Positions 52,098 to 60,253 of a stretch of 64,000 nt of DNA are shown piece after piece. The notes beneath the pieces were generated by a model. The model was not told the origin of the DNA, searched no databases, and saw nothing but the letters and a program-made list of their open reading frames with translations. Numbering within the stretch: the stretch's first letter is position 1; the number at the start of each line of letters is the position of its first letter. This DNA is from Cyanobium sp. AMD-g (GTDB taxonomy: Bacteria > Cyanobacteriota > Cyanobacteriia > PCC-6307 > Cyanobiaceae). The translations under genes were made by a program, and so were the position numbers. The stretch covers positions 156,403 through 220,402 of the forward strand of contig NZ_JAGQCW010000005.1 of assembly GCF_024346395.1 (NCBI RefSeq). Reading direction: 5' to 3'.

Positions 52098-52763
52098 ATG
52101 GCCCAGACCCCTGCCAGCGTCAGCGCCAGCCCCGGACCGGCGGCCCGCTTCGCCGTCTTCGACCACGACCTCGACGCCACCTGGCAGGAGCTCTACGGAA
52201 CGGCCCGGGCCCTGGCGATCGACACCGAGGCCATGGGGCTGATCCACGGGCGCGATCGCCTCTGCCTGGTGCAGATCTGCGATGACGCCGACAACGTCTG
52301 CTGCATCCGGCTGGCGCGGGGGCAGACGCAGGCGCCGCGGCTGAAGGCCCTCTGCGAGAACCCGGCGATCGAGAAGGTGTTCCACTTCGCCCGCTTCGAT
52401 GTGGCGGCGCTGGCGGAGAACCTCGGCATCGCCGTGGACCCCATCTTCTGCACCAAGGTCGCCAGCCGCCTGGCCCGCACCTACGCCCCGCGCCACGGCC
52501 TCAAGGACGTCGTCAACGAGCTGGTGGGGGTGGAGCTCGACAAGCAGGCCCAGAGTTCCGACTGGGGCCGGGTGGAGGAGCTCAGCGACACCCAGCTGGC
52601 CTACGCCGCCGGAGATGTGCGCTGGCTGCTGGCCGCCCGCGACCGGCTGGAGGTGATGCTGCGCCGGGAGGAGCGCTGGGAGCTGGCCCGCCGCTGCTTC
52701 GCCTGCGTGCCGGTGTTCGCCGCCCTCGACCGGCAGCGGTTCCACCAGGTCTTCGAACACTGA
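52098..52763 (+). CDS. rnd: ribonuclease D-like 3'-5' exonuclease
   Basis: 221 residues covering the DEDD exonuclease domain only. Motifs: ALAIDTEAMGLIHGRDRLCL (D-x-E), VFHFARFDVAALAENLG (D) and LAYAAGDVRWLLAARDRLEV (Y/A-x3-D). It trims RNA 3' ends, e.g. tRNA precursors. The HRDC domains of E. coli RNase D are absent, as in other short cyanobacterial forms. Divergent from the CCB2-like gene. Confidence 0.9.
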   Translation: MAQTPASVSASPGPAARFAVFDHDLDATWQELYGTARALAIDTEAMGLIHGRDRLCLVQICDDADNVCCIRLARGQTQAPRLKALCENPAIEKVFHFARFDVAALAENLGIAVDPIFCTKVASRLARTYAPRHGLKDVVNELVGVELDKQAQSSDWGRVEELSDTQLAYAAGDVRWLLAARDRLEVMLRREERWELARRCFACVPVFAALDRQRFHQVFEH

Positions 52764-52796
52764 GTCGGGGAGCGCTGGTGCGGCAAGCCGGGCCGT

Positions 52797-53090
52797 TCAG
52801 TCCTCGATCATGAACAGGTCGTCCTCGCCCACCGAGCGCAGCTGGCCGTCGAACAACTGGCCCCGGTCGAGGCCGCTGGCCCTGGTTTCCTCCAGCAGGC
52901 GTTCCGCCAGGGCCAGTTTGGCGGCTGTGTCCCGCAGGCCCTCCTTGGCCGCCAGGATCTCCACCCGCCGGCGGGCCGCCGCCAGGCTGATGCCCAGCTG
53001 GGTGGCCAGATGACCGCAGGCGGCGTTGAAGCTGCGGTCGGGGATGCCGGGCATCGGTGCGGGGGACGAGGGGGCGGTCGAGCCCATCAT
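52797..53090 (-). CDS. conserved hypothetical protein
   Basis: 97 residues. A helical core FNAACGHLATQLGISLAAAR and RRVEILAAKEGLRDTAAKLA is followed by an acidic end (GEDDLFMIED). The regular helices and acidic tail are protein-like. No family recognised. Start may instead be the ATG at 53054 (MPGIPDRSFN). It ends the minus-strand pair with the LpxB-like gene (4-base gap). Confidence 0.65.
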   Translation of the reverse strand: MMGSTAPSSPAPMPGIPDRSFNAACGHLATQLGISLAAARRRVEILAAKEGLRDTAAKLALAERLLEETRASGLDRGQLFDGQLRSVGEDDLFMIED

Positions 53091-53094
53091 CCCC

Positions 53095-54345
53095 CTACCC
53101 CGGCAGCAGGCGCTCGAGGATCAGGGCCGCCAGCCGCGCGCTGCCACCGGCCGGTCCCATGCGCCGCCGGCCGATGCGGCCCAGCCGGGCCCGCTCGCCG
53201 TCGTCGTTGAGCAGGGCGATCAGCCGACACTGCAGCTCGCCGCTGTCCTGGCACGGCTGTACAGCCCCCCCCAGGAGCCGGCTCTGGCGGCGGGCGAAGC
53301 CGGCCTTGAACTGGGGGCCGGGACCTGGCAGCGACAGGGCCGGCACCCCAAGACCCACCAGCTGCTCGGTGGCCGTGCCAGCGGTGGCCAACCCCAGCTC
53401 CGCCAGCGGCGCCCAGGCCGCGAACCGGCCCGGACCCACCAGCAACTCCAGTCGGCCGCGCCGCCAGAGGGCCGAGGCACCGGAGCCCGGCGGTGCCGCC
53501 GCCGGGGTGAATCCAGCCGCAGCCAGCGGGGCGGCCAGCTCGGCGTCACTGGGGCGGGAGCCGCAGGCCAGCAGCACGCTGATCGGCTGGGTCGCGCTGG
53601 CGGACGGCAGGGCGGCGAGCAGGCCGCGCAGGTTGCCCAGGGCCTCGGGCAGGCGGCTGCCCGGCAGCAGCAGCAGACGGCGCCGCCCCTGCAGCCAGGC
53701 TGGCAGGGGCCCAGGGGCGGTGAAGCCATCCATCATCGGGTTGCCCGGGGCGAGGGCCTGGACCCCATGGCGGCGCAGTCCCCAGGCGGTGAGGCGATCA
53801 CGCACCGCCACCAGCTGGCAGCGGCGGTGGCCCATCAGGGCCCACTCCCAGGGATCCCATTCGCTGCCCTTGGCCCGGTGGTACCCATCGGCCAGGGGGG
53901 AGCGGCCCCATCCCGGCGGAGGCGGCGTGGCCCAGGTGTGGTCGCTCTTCGGGGTGCCCAGAAAGCCGTACGGACCGCCACCCGCCCAGGCCAGCAGCAG
54001 GGGCAGCAGGTCGCCCACGGCCAGGATCGGCAAACCCTGCCTTCCCCAGCGCCGCACGATCCGCCACTGACGCCAGCTCAGCAGCGGCAGCCCGGCGGCC
54101 AGATCGTTCAGCAGTCCCCGCAGGCTCTGGTTGCTGAAGCCGCCGCTGGGCAGCGGCTGCCGCGGCCCGACCCGCTGCAGCTCCCCGGCCGCTTCGGCGC
54201 CGGCATAGGCCTGGCCCATCCCCACCAGGGGCAACACCTGCACCTCCAGGTCGGGGGCCTGGTGCCGCAGGGCCTCGATCAGCCGCAGGGCGATCAGGTC
54301 CTCCCCGTGGCCGTTGCTCAGAACCAGCAGACGGGGGGTGGACAT
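53095..54345 (-). CDS. LpxB-related glycosyltransferase-like protein
   Basis: 416 residues. RLLVLSNGHGEDLIALRLIE at the N-terminus and GTATEQLVGLGVPALSLPGP near the C-terminus are typical of the cyanobacterial 'lipid-A-disaccharide synthase-related' family, a GT-B-fold glycosyltransferase. Also LAVGDLLPLLLAWAGGGPYG. It is distinct from true LpxB and its acceptor is unknown. Start at MSTPRLLVLSNG; the upstream extension would run antisense through tRNA-Cys. Confidence 0.85.
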   Translation of the reverse strand: MSTPRLLVLSNGHGEDLIALRLIEALRHQAPDLEVQVLPLVGMGQAYAGAEAAGELQRVGPRQPLPSGGFSNQSLRGLLNDLAAGLPLLSWRQWRIVRRWGRQGLPILAVGDLLPLLLAWAGGGPYGFLGTPKSDHTWATPPPPGWGRSPLADGYHRAKGSEWDPWEWALMGHRRCQLVAVRDRLTAWGLRRHGVQALAPGNPMMDGFTAPGPLPAWLQGRRRLLLLPGSRLPEALGNLRGLLAALPSASATQPISVLLACGSRPSDAELAAPLAAAGFTPAAAPPGSGASALWRRGRLELLVGPGRFAAWAPLAELGLATAGTATEQLVGLGVPALSLPGPGPQFKAGFARRQSRLLGGAVQPCQDSGELQCRLIALLNDDGERARLGRIGRRRMGPAGGSARLAALILERLLPG

Positions 54346-54389
54346 GCCATGGCTGATACGATCCGCTGCGGGGAGTTTGCTCCCCGGCA

Positions 54390-54460
54390 GGCGGCATGGC
54401 CAAGTGGTAAGGCAGAGGATTGCAAATCCTTTATCCCCAGTTCGAATCTGGGTGCCGCCT
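54390..54460 (+). tRNA. tRNA-Cys (anticodon GCA)
   Basis: Acceptor GGCGGCA / TGCCGCC, short D arm (GGCCAAGTGGTAAGGC), anticodon stem GAGGA / TCCTT with loop TTGCAAA (GCA), T arm CCCAG TTCGAAT CTGGG, discriminator T. CCA is not encoded. Divergent from the LpxB-related gene. Confidence 0.95.
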
Positions 54461-54540
54461 CTGCAACAACAGGCGCGCTCCTGCTCGCCCTTCGGCGCAG
54501 GAGTCACGGCCCAATGGCCGCCCATCGGTGGCAGACTGAA

Positions 54541-54750
54541 ATGGAGTTGCCAATGAGGACTGAGGTGGGAGCCAACTCCACGGAAGAGCCGGATCCGTTC
54601 GTGGCGCTGCTCAGCGAAGACTGCCTGGAGATGATTGAAAAGATCCAGGCCTATCGCGAAAGAATCCAGCTACCTTCCACACCCACGGCGATTCTCGAAG
54701 ACGCCATCATCGAGTACTACACCGCCCTCAAGAGGGTCGGCAACTGGTGA
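54541..54750 (+). CDS. small conserved protein
   Basis: 69 residues: PDPFVALLSEDCLEMIEKIQ, then LPSTPTAILEDAIIEYYTAL and KRVGNW. Two amphipathic helices and a composition unlike the shadow frames; the codon use drops the usual GC bias a little. No domain recognised. It starts 81 bases after tRNA-Cys on the same strand. Such short helical proteins are common in picocyanobacteria. Confidence 0.6.
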   Translation: MELPMRTEVGANSTEEPDPFVALLSEDCLEMIEKIQAYRERIQLPSTPTAILEDAIIEYYTALKRVGNW

Positions 54751-54784
54751 CACTGCCGCTGCTGGGTGATGGCTTGGTCTGAAT

Positions 54785-55423
54785 TCAACCCTGCTGCATT
54801 CCAGTGCTTTGCTGCGGCTGACGTGCTCCTGACCCCAGGATCAGTTCAGCCCGTTTCCTGTGCAGGCTCATCGAGGTTTCGGTGAGCACCACCCACTGGG
54901 CCAGGGTGGAGCAGTGCTCCTCAAAGGGGGGCAGGTCCAGCCGCAGCGGCCGCCAGGCGCCCGCCTCGATCTCCTGGTTGAGTTCCGAGTGGGGCAGATC
55001 GTCGTTGGTGATGATCAGCCAGCGGTAGTGGGCCTTGAAATGGTCGAGATACTCCCGCACCAAATGGTTGGGAAGGTGTTGCAGCACATCCTTCACCAGA
55101 ATCAGATCAGCGGGCGGCAGGCTGGCCAGGTCCTCAAAGAGCTGGAAGCGAATCGAGTCGCTGGCGTGGAGGTCACTGTTGGCGGCCACCACGGAGTCGA
55201 CGATGTCAATCCCGGTGTAGGTGATGTCACCCCAGTGGATCAGCCGGGAGAACTGCCAGTCGCCACAGCCGAAATCGACGACGCTGCGGATGTGATTGAG
55301 CCGCAGAAAGCGCTGCAGGGTGGCGATGTACTCGCCGTTGAACTCAGGTCTGGACCCCTGGCCGGAGCCTCCCCCCCATGTGTCGCGTTGGTAGATGCGC
55401 GTGAAGGCGTCCTTGGTCGACAT
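54785..55423 (-). CDS. SAM-dependent methyltransferase
   Basis: 212 residues. Class I methyltransferase fold: motif I RSVVDFGCGDWQFSRLIHWG binds SAM, YTGIDIVDSVVAAN is motif II, and LILVKDVLQHLPNHLVREYL is motif IV/V. Substrate unknown. Start at MSTKDAFTRIYQRDTW, where an N-terminal family-like helix begins; the longer frame is Gly/Pro-rich. Convergent with the small protein upstream. Confidence 0.85.
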   Translation of the reverse strand: MSTKDAFTRIYQRDTWGGGSGQGSRPEFNGEYIATLQRFLRLNHIRSVVDFGCGDWQFSRLIHWGDITYTGIDIVDSVVAANSDLHASDSIRFQLFEDLASLPPADLILVKDVLQHLPNHLVREYLDHFKAHYRWLIITNDDLPHSELNQEIEAGAWRPLRLDLPPFEEHCSTLAQWVVLTETSMSLHRKRAELILGSGARQPQQSTGMQQG

Positions 55424-55481
55424 GCCGGATAGTGGGTGGCGGCACCCTAGCGGCGACGTCCCTCCGGCCACTCGTGTCGGC

Positions 55482-55565
55482 TCAGGGAAGGACGCCCAGG
55501 AGCAAGGAGATCAGGGCGAAGCCCACGACGCCCACCAGGGCCAGCAGCGATGTGGACTGGGGCAT
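55482..55565 (-). CDS. 27-residue single-span membrane peptide
   Basis: MPQSTSLLALVGVVGFALIS followed by LLLGVLP. One hydrophobic span covers almost the whole peptide, the size class of small photosynthetic or respiratory subunits (Pet/Psb/Psa, CydX), though it matches none I know. A good promoter lies 22 bases ahead of the ATG. Location between a methyltransferase and an exported protein gives no hint. Likely real because of the promoter and uninterrupted hydrophobicity. Confidence 0.55.
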   Translation of the reverse strand: MPQSTSLLALVGVVGFALISLLLGVLP

Positions 55566-55586
55566 GACCGTCACCCGAACGAACGA

Positions 55587-55614
55587 ATAATAAAGAGAAC
55601 CTGAAGAGGGTCAG
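55587..55614 (-). promoter_or_regulatory. sigma-70-type promoter for the 27-residue peptide
   Basis: Minus strand: -35 CTGACC, 16-base spacer, -10 TATTAT in an AT-rich patch (TTTATTATTCG) that stands out in this GC-rich sequence. Predicted transcription would begin near 55580. Confidence 0.5.
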
Positions 55615-55674
55615 GGTTGTCTGTGGCGTTCGTTGCCGATCGTCATTTGCTTTGTGCCCGGTTCGCAGGCCCGC

Positions 55675-56199
55675 TCAGGGAGAGGCTTCCGCCTGCCATC
55701 GCTGGCCGTCTGGGCCGACCGCCTCGCAGCGGAAGGCGCGCCCATCCAGGTGGCAGTGGCCGCTGGCGAGCTGGGCCCTGGTCAGCCCCAGGCTCGTCGT
55801 GGCCTCGCCGAAGCCCGCCTGGCCCACGGCACTCACCCGCAGCCGCAGGGGCCAGCGCGGCTCGCAGCGGCTTGCCTGGCATTGCATGCCCCTGGAGCCT
55901 TCCGCCAGCACCCCGGCGAAGACCAACTGGCGATCAACAAAGGCGCCGCTGCCGCCCGGCTGCAGAAACCGGACGGTGAGCAGTCCCTCCATCTGCTGAT
56001 CCAGCCGCAGCAACCTGCAGCTGATGGCCTGCTGAGGCGAGGCCTGGCTGGAGCTGCCGACGATGCGGCAGCGCCGCAGGCCCCCTTGCCAGCGGCCGAA
56101 ATCCTCGCCCGGCAGCTCCTGGCCCTCCAGGGGCGCCCACGGGCCACTGAGGGCCAGCAGCAGCACCAGGCCCGACGCCATCCGCGGCAAAGCCACCAC
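55675..56199 (-). CDS. exported hypothetical protein
   Basis: 174 residues, GTG start. Signal peptide MASGLVLLLALSGPWAPLEG, then a Cys-containing mature part: LRRCRIVGSSSQASPQQAIS, QCQASRCEPRWPLRLRVSAV and HCHLDGRAFRCEAVGPDGQR. About six Cys suggest disulfides outside the cytoplasm. No family recognised. It begins one base after the four-Cys peptide gene, so they form an operon. Confidence 0.65.
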   Translation of the reverse strand: MVALPRMASGLVLLLALSGPWAPLEGQELPGEDFGRWQGGLRRCRIVGSSSQASPQQAISCRLLRLDQQMEGLLTVRFLQPGGSGAFVDRQLVFAGVLAEGSRGMQCQASRCEPRWPLRLRVSAVGQAGFGEATTSLGLTRAQLASGHCHLDGRAFRCEAVGPDGQRWQAEASP

Positions 56200-56200
56200 G

Positions 56201-56386
56201 TCAATAGCCCGAGTCGGCGACGCAGATCCCCTGGCAGCTGATCCCGTTGCTGGCCGTGCGGCCGCAATGGCCGCAGAGCACCGGCTCGGGGGTGGGCGCA
56301 GCTGGCCCGCTGCCGATGGCCAGCGGGATGGTGGCGCCCGCGCCGGCGCTGGGCCGTGGCGGCCGGACGCCCGGGTGGGTGGTCAT
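56201..56386 (-). CDS. 61-residue protein with C-terminal four-Cys motif
   Basis: The N-terminal 35 residues are Pro/Gly/Ala-rich. The end reads LCGHCGRTASNGISCQGICV: CxxC-x9-CxxxC, a plausible small zinc ribbon. The motif and its ATG (preceded by GGGGGC) argue for a real gene. It is one base upstream of the exported protein gene. Function unknown; metal binding is inferred. Confidence 0.55.
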   Translation of the reverse strand: MTTHPGVRPPRPSAGAGATIPLAIGSGPAAPTPEPVLCGHCGRTASNGISCQGICVADSGY

Positions 56387-56470
56387 CGCATGCCCCCTGG
56401 GAACGGTTCGGTCCGATCATGGCAACAGCGTGAGAGTGCCGCGATCGTCTGGGCCGACCCTGCCACCCCC

Positions 56471-57451
56471 ATGTCCGCGCCCGGGCCGTCAGCTGCCCCC
56501 GGGATCGGGGTGGGCACCTGGGCCTGGGGCAACCAGTTTCTCTGGGGCTACGACCCGGCCCAGGACGCGGAGCTGGCCGCCTGTTTTCGTCGGGCGGTGG
56601 ATCTGGGGCTGACCCTGTTCGACACGGCCGATTCCTACGGCACCGGCCGCTTCGGGGGGCGCAGCGAGTCGCTGCTGGGCGACTTCGTCGCTGACCTGAC
56701 GCCAGCCCGGCGGCAAGGCCTCACCGTGGCCACCAAGCTGGCCCCTTTCCCCTGGCGCCTGGGCCGCCGTGGATTCGAGCGGGCCTTCGAAGCCTCCCGG
56801 CGGCGGTTGAGGGGCCATCTGGACAGGGTCCAGCTGCACTGGAGCACGGCCCGCTACGCCCCCTGGCAGGAGCCGGCCCTGCTGGAAGGGCTGGCGGATC
56901 TGCTCGAGCAGGGCCGGGTGGCCAGCCTGGGGGTGTCCAACCTGGGCCCACGCCGGTTGCGCCTGGTCCATGGGCAGCTGGCCCGGCGGGGGTTGCGGTT
57001 GTCCAGCCTGCAGGTGCAGCTCTCGCTGCTGGCACCCGAGGCCCTTGCGGCCGATGGGGTGTCATCGGTCTGCCGGGAGCTGGGCATTGAGTTGCTGGCC
57101 TACAGCCCCCTGGCCCTGGGTCTGCTGGGCCGGCCCCCTGGGGAGGGCCAGGGTCTGCCGGCGGGGCCCCGGGGCCTGCTGTTCCGCCGGCTGCAGCCCC
57201 GCATCCAGCCCCTGCTGCTGACCATGGAGCGGATCGCCCTTGCCCACGGGGCCCCCATGGCGGCGGTGGCGATCAACTGGTGCCGGGCCCATGGCGCCAC
57301 TCCCCTGGTGGGGTTGCGCCGTGTTGATCAGGCCGAAGCGGCTGCCGCGGCCGCCACCTGGTGCCTCGACGATGGGGAACGAGGCGATCTGGACCGGGTG
57401 GCGCGGCGGTGCCAGGGGCGCATGCCGGCCAATCCGTTTCAGAGCGGCTGA
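56471..57451 (+). CDS. aldo/keto reductase
   Basis: 326 residues. GIGVGTWAWGNQFLWGYDPA, TLFDTADSYGTGRFGGRSES (catalytic Asp and Tyr), VATKLAPFPWRLG (Lys), LDRVQLHWSTARYAPWQEPA (His) and GVSNLGPRRLRL complete the AKR tetrad Asp-Tyr-Lys-His. NADPH-dependent carbonyl reductase of the (beta/alpha)8 fold; substrate unknown. Divergent from the four-Cys gene. Confidence 0.92.
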   Translation: MSAPGPSAAPGIGVGTWAWGNQFLWGYDPAQDAELAACFRRAVDLGLTLFDTADSYGTGRFGGRSESLLGDFVADLTPARRQGLTVATKLAPFPWRLGRRGFERAFEASRRRLRGHLDRVQLHWSTARYAPWQEPALLEGLADLLEQGRVASLGVSNLGPRRLRLVHGQLARRGLRLSSLQVQLSLLAPEALAADGVSSVCRELGIELLAYSPLALGLLGRPPGEGQGLPAGPRGLLFRRLQPRIQPLLLTMERIALAHGAPMAAVAINWCRAHGATPLVGLRRVDQAEAAAAAATWCLDDGERGDLDRVARRCQGRMPANPFQSG

Positions 57452-57456
57452 GACGC

Positions 57457-58119
57457 TCAGGCGCTGAGGGCGTCGGTTGGATCCGGGCTCAGCACCACCG
57501 GCAGGGCGGCCGGCCGAGGCTGGGGGGCCTCGGTCCGCTGCAGCAGCCTCACCACCTGGGGATCGGCCGGTTCGCCGCCGAGGCTGCCGTCTTCGCCGGG
57601 TCCGCAGGCACTGAGGGCCTCCTGCAGCAGGGAATCAAAGGTGGAGCCGGGTAGCCGGTGGCGAGCCAGTTCCAGGAAGGCGCGGGAGAGGGATTCGCCT
57701 GCGGCCGCCCGCAGCGCCGGGTTGGAGCGCCGCAGTTCCTGTTCCTGGGCGATCGAGTTGAGGAACCGCTGGGTGATGTCCCGTTTGGTGGTGGCCCGGA
57801 TGCGGGTGTCCTGGTCGGCCTCGCTCAGGAACGTCTGGGCCTCCAGCTCCTGCAGGCGGCGGTTGAGGCTGTCGAGGACGTCCTGGGCTTCCTTATTGAT
57901 GTGGGTGAGCTGGCCGTCGGACAGGCGGGGCAGGTCGGCCACATAGACCTTGCCGTGGTCCCGCAGGGTCAGAAAGGTGGGGCGCTGGCCGCCCGTGCCT
58001 TCCCGCTGCACCGGAGCCCCACCGTCCCGCAGACGGGGACGTGGCTGCTGGGGCCGCTGGGGAGGAATCGGGCCGGCGGAACTACGGCGGCGGGTGATGC
58101 GTCTGGACGTATCGAACAT
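57457..58119 (-). CDS. conserved cyanobacterial hypothetical protein
   Basis: 220 residues. Basic Pro/Arg-rich N-terminus (RRITRRRSSAGPIPPQRPQQ), then FLTLRDHGKVYVADLPRLSD and two helices INKEAQDVLDSLNRRLQELE and TKRDITQRFLNSIAQEQELR. The helical part looks like a coiled-coil-forming module. No function known to me. Start at MFDTSRRITRRR; a longer frame lacks protein-like composition. Convergent with the aldo/keto reductase, six bases apart. Confidence 0.75.
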   Translation of the reverse strand: MFDTSRRITRRRSSAGPIPPQRPQQPRPRLRDGGAPVQREGTGGQRPTFLTLRDHGKVYVADLPRLSDGQLTHINKEAQDVLDSLNRRLQELEAQTFLSEADQDTRIRATTKRDITQRFLNSIAQEQELRRSNPALRAAAGESLSRAFLELARHRLPGSTFDSLLQEALSACGPGEDGSLGGEPADPQVVRLLQRTEAPQPRPAALPVVLSPDPTDALSA

Positions 58120-58226
58120 CGGGCAGCGAAATCTTTTGAACGTCTTGGGAGCGTGTGGGGGACTGGTTGTGGCGGTAATGACGCCCACGACCTTAGGGAA
58201 AGCGGTGGATGGGGGCCGCTGGCGCC

Positions 58227-59261
58227 TCAGTGCGGCAATCCGGCCAGGGGGTGCTCCCCCGGCTCGCCCGCCGCGATGCTGCCGAGCTCCCAGGCCTGAT
58301 GGCCCGAGGAACGGCAGAGATCGATGATGCCAGGGGAGGCTTCTGCTGGGACCACCAGGCAGAAACCGACCCCCAGATTGAAAGTGTTCCAGAGATCGAC
58401 CTCCGGCACCTGGCCCCGCTCCTGCAGCCAGCGGAACAGGGGCGGACGTTCCCAGCTGTCGGGGTCGACCACCGCATGGACCCCCGCGGGCAGGCAGCGG
58501 GGCAGGTTCTCCGGCAAGCCGCCGCCGGTGATGTGGGCCATGGCATGGAGCGGCAGCCCCGACCGGCGCAGGTCCTTCACCAGCGACGCATAAAGCAGTG
58601 TCGGGGTCAGCAGGGCTTCGATCAGTCCTTGCCCGGTTGCCGGCAACAGGGTGGCGGCGTCGACCGCTTCGGCCTCCAGGATGCGCCGCACCAGGCTGAA
58701 ACCATTGCTGTGGACGCCGCTGCTGGCCACCGCCACGATCCGGTCACCCAGGCTGACGCGGGCGCCGTCGATCCGTTCCTCCTCCTCCACCACCGCCACA
58801 CAGAACCCGGCCAGGTCGTAGCGGCCGGCGCCGTAGAAGCCCGGCATCTCGGCGGTTTCGCCCCCCAGCAGGGCGCAGCCGCTCTGGCGGCAACCATCGG
58901 CGATGCCTTCCACCACCTCGGCCATGGCCTCGGGGCCGAGCTTGCCGGTGGCGATGTAATCCAGGAAGAAGAGTGGTTCCGCGCCGCTGGTGATCACGTC
59001 GTTGACGCACATGGCGACCAGGTCGATGCCCACGCCGTGGTGGCTGCCATGGGCCTGGGCGAGCTCGAGCTTGGTGCCCACCCCGTCGGTGCCGGCCACC
59101 AGCAGGGGGCGTTTCATCCCGGCCGGCAGGCGGCAGAGCCCGCCGAAGCCGCCCAGTCCCCCCACCACCTCCGGCCGCCGGGTCGTCTCGACACTGGTTC
59201 GGATGCGTTCCACGAAGGCGCGGCCCGCGGCGACGTCAACGCCGGCAGAGCGGTAGTCCAT
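58227..59261 (-). CDS. purM: phosphoribosylformylglycinamidine cyclo-ligase
   Basis: 344 residues. [74 protein letters not shown] and [15 protein letters not shown] are diagnostic of PurM (AIR synthetase), the fifth step of purine synthesis. Start at [16 protein letters not shown] as in the family. Upstream of a 420-base gap. Confidence 0.97.
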   Translation of the reverse strand: MDYRSAGVDVAAGRAFVERIRTSVETTRRPEVVGGLGGFGGLCRLPAGMKRPLLVAGTDGVGTKLELAQAHGSHHGVGIDLVAMCVNDVITSGAEPLFFLDYIATGKLGPEAMAEVVEGIADGCRQSGCALLGGETAEMPGFYGAGRYDLAGFCVAVVEEEERIDGARVSLGDRIVAVASSGVHSNGFSLVRRILEAEAVDAATLLPATGQGLIEALLTPTLLYASLVKDLRRSGLPLHAMAHITGGGLPENLPRCLPAGVHAVVDPDSWERPPLFRWLQERGQVPEVDLWNTFNLGVGFCLVVPAEASPGIIDLCRSSGHQAWELGSIAAGEPGEHPLAGLPH

Positions 59262-59685
59262 GGGGCAAGGGTCAGCGCTGCACCGATCCTGCATCGGCAT
59301 GGGGCCGCGGGAGGCGCCTGGAGCACTCTGGGCATGGACGATCGACCGATTGGCCCACGCTCCCATCGCCTGGACTTATGCCATTGATCAAATCCACTGA
59401 TGTTTTGCCAGCGCCGGTGGGCCAGTCAGGTCAGTGGACGCCTGGAGGGGTGGCAAAGATGAAGAAAACTGATAGGTCCTGAGGCCTGTCTGCAGCGCAT
59501 TGGAGCCCCGTGCAGTTCGGATAGTTTTCCGGGGTCGTCATTTTCTCTTAGGAATTCGCCAGGCCATTTCGGCCGCGTTCGACTCAGTCACCACCACTTC
59601 AGGTCTGGTTGTCGTCAACGCCCGAATGCAGTCACCAGGAACGTCGTTCCTTGATGTCTTGCTCAGCCAGTGTCTTCCGCTTGTC
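59262..59685. other. gap of about 420 bases
   Basis: No supported gene. It holds the divergent promoters of purM and rlpA. A perfect repeat AGGAAC-GTC-GTTCCT at 59637-59651 lies 35 bases before the rlpA start and may be an operator. An rlpA-frame extension to 59500 is open but not homologous-looking. Confidence 0.45.
59637..59651. promoter_or_regulatory. inverted repeat upstream of rlpA
   Basis: AGGAAC-GTC-GTTCCT, perfect 6-bp arms. Symmetry is evident; the binding protein is unknown. It does not match the cyanobacterial or Gram-positive LexA box in spacing. Confidence 0.4.
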
Positions 59686-60180
59686 ATGCGAGTCACTCAA
59701 CTCCTGGGCGCCGCCGCCCTCCTCTTCACCAGCAGCATCGCTCCGGCCCAGGCCGGCTCCCTTACTGCCCAGCAGGCCCCTGGGAGTTCCGTTGCCATCC
59801 GCCCCGCCGACTTTCCCTCCACCTGGGAGCGTTTCGTCGAAGAGATCCGCACCGTGCCCACGGCGAGCAACCTGATCGCCTCCGCCGGTCGCGTCACCAC
59901 CGGTCAGGCCAGCTGGTACGGCCCCGGTTTCTTCGGCAACCGCACCGCCAGTGGGGAGGTCTTCCGTCCCGGCACCCTCACCGCCGCCCACCGCACCCTG
60001 CCTTTCGGCACCAAGGTGCGCGTCACCAACCTCTGGAACGGACGTTCCGCTGTGGTGCGCATCAATGACCGTGGTCCGTTCCACGGCAGCCGCGTCATCG
60101 ACCTGGCCCACGGAGCCGCCCAGGAACTGGGCCTCACCGCCAGCGGCGTTGCCCAGGTGAAGCTCGAAGTGCTCCCCTGA
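59686..60180 (+). CDS. rlpA: RlpA-family septal-ring lytic transglycosylase-like protein
   Basis: 164 residues. Signal peptide LLGAAALLFTSSIAPAQAGS, then the double-psi beta-barrel: GQASWYGPGFFGNRTASGEV, LPFGTKVRVTNLWNGRSAVV and RINDRGPFHGSRVIDLAHGA with the catalytic Asp-x-Gly-Pro element. RlpA cleaves denuded glycans at the septum. There is no SPOR domain and the lipobox Cys is missing, so it is secreted and short. Start ATG at 59686. A terminator follows. Confidence 0.9.
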   Translation: MRVTQLLGAAALLFTSSIAPAQAGSLTAQQAPGSSVAIRPADFPSTWERFVEEIRTVPTASNLIASAGRVTTGQASWYGPGFFGNRTASGEVFRPGTLTAAHRTLPFGTKVRVTNLWNGRSAVVRINDRGPFHGSRVIDLAHGAAQELGLTASGVAQVKLEVLP

Positions 60181-60216
60181 CACGTTCAGGCGGTTCGGTC
60201 CGTCCCGTGTCCCTCC

Positions 60217-60253
60217 AGCCCATCCGCCAATCTGGCGGCTGGGCTTTCCTTTT
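60217..60253 (+). terminator. intrinsic terminator after rlpA, abutting panC/cmk
   Basis: Long stem AGCCCA-T-CCGCCA / TGGCGG-C-TGGGCT (single T/C mismatch), three-base loop, then TTCCTTTT. The panC/cmk GTG follows directly after it. Confidence 0.85.

Noticed and set aside
59637..59651. LexA box
   Set aside because: GAAC-N3-GTTC spacing does not match the cyanobacterial or Gram-positive LexA consensus.
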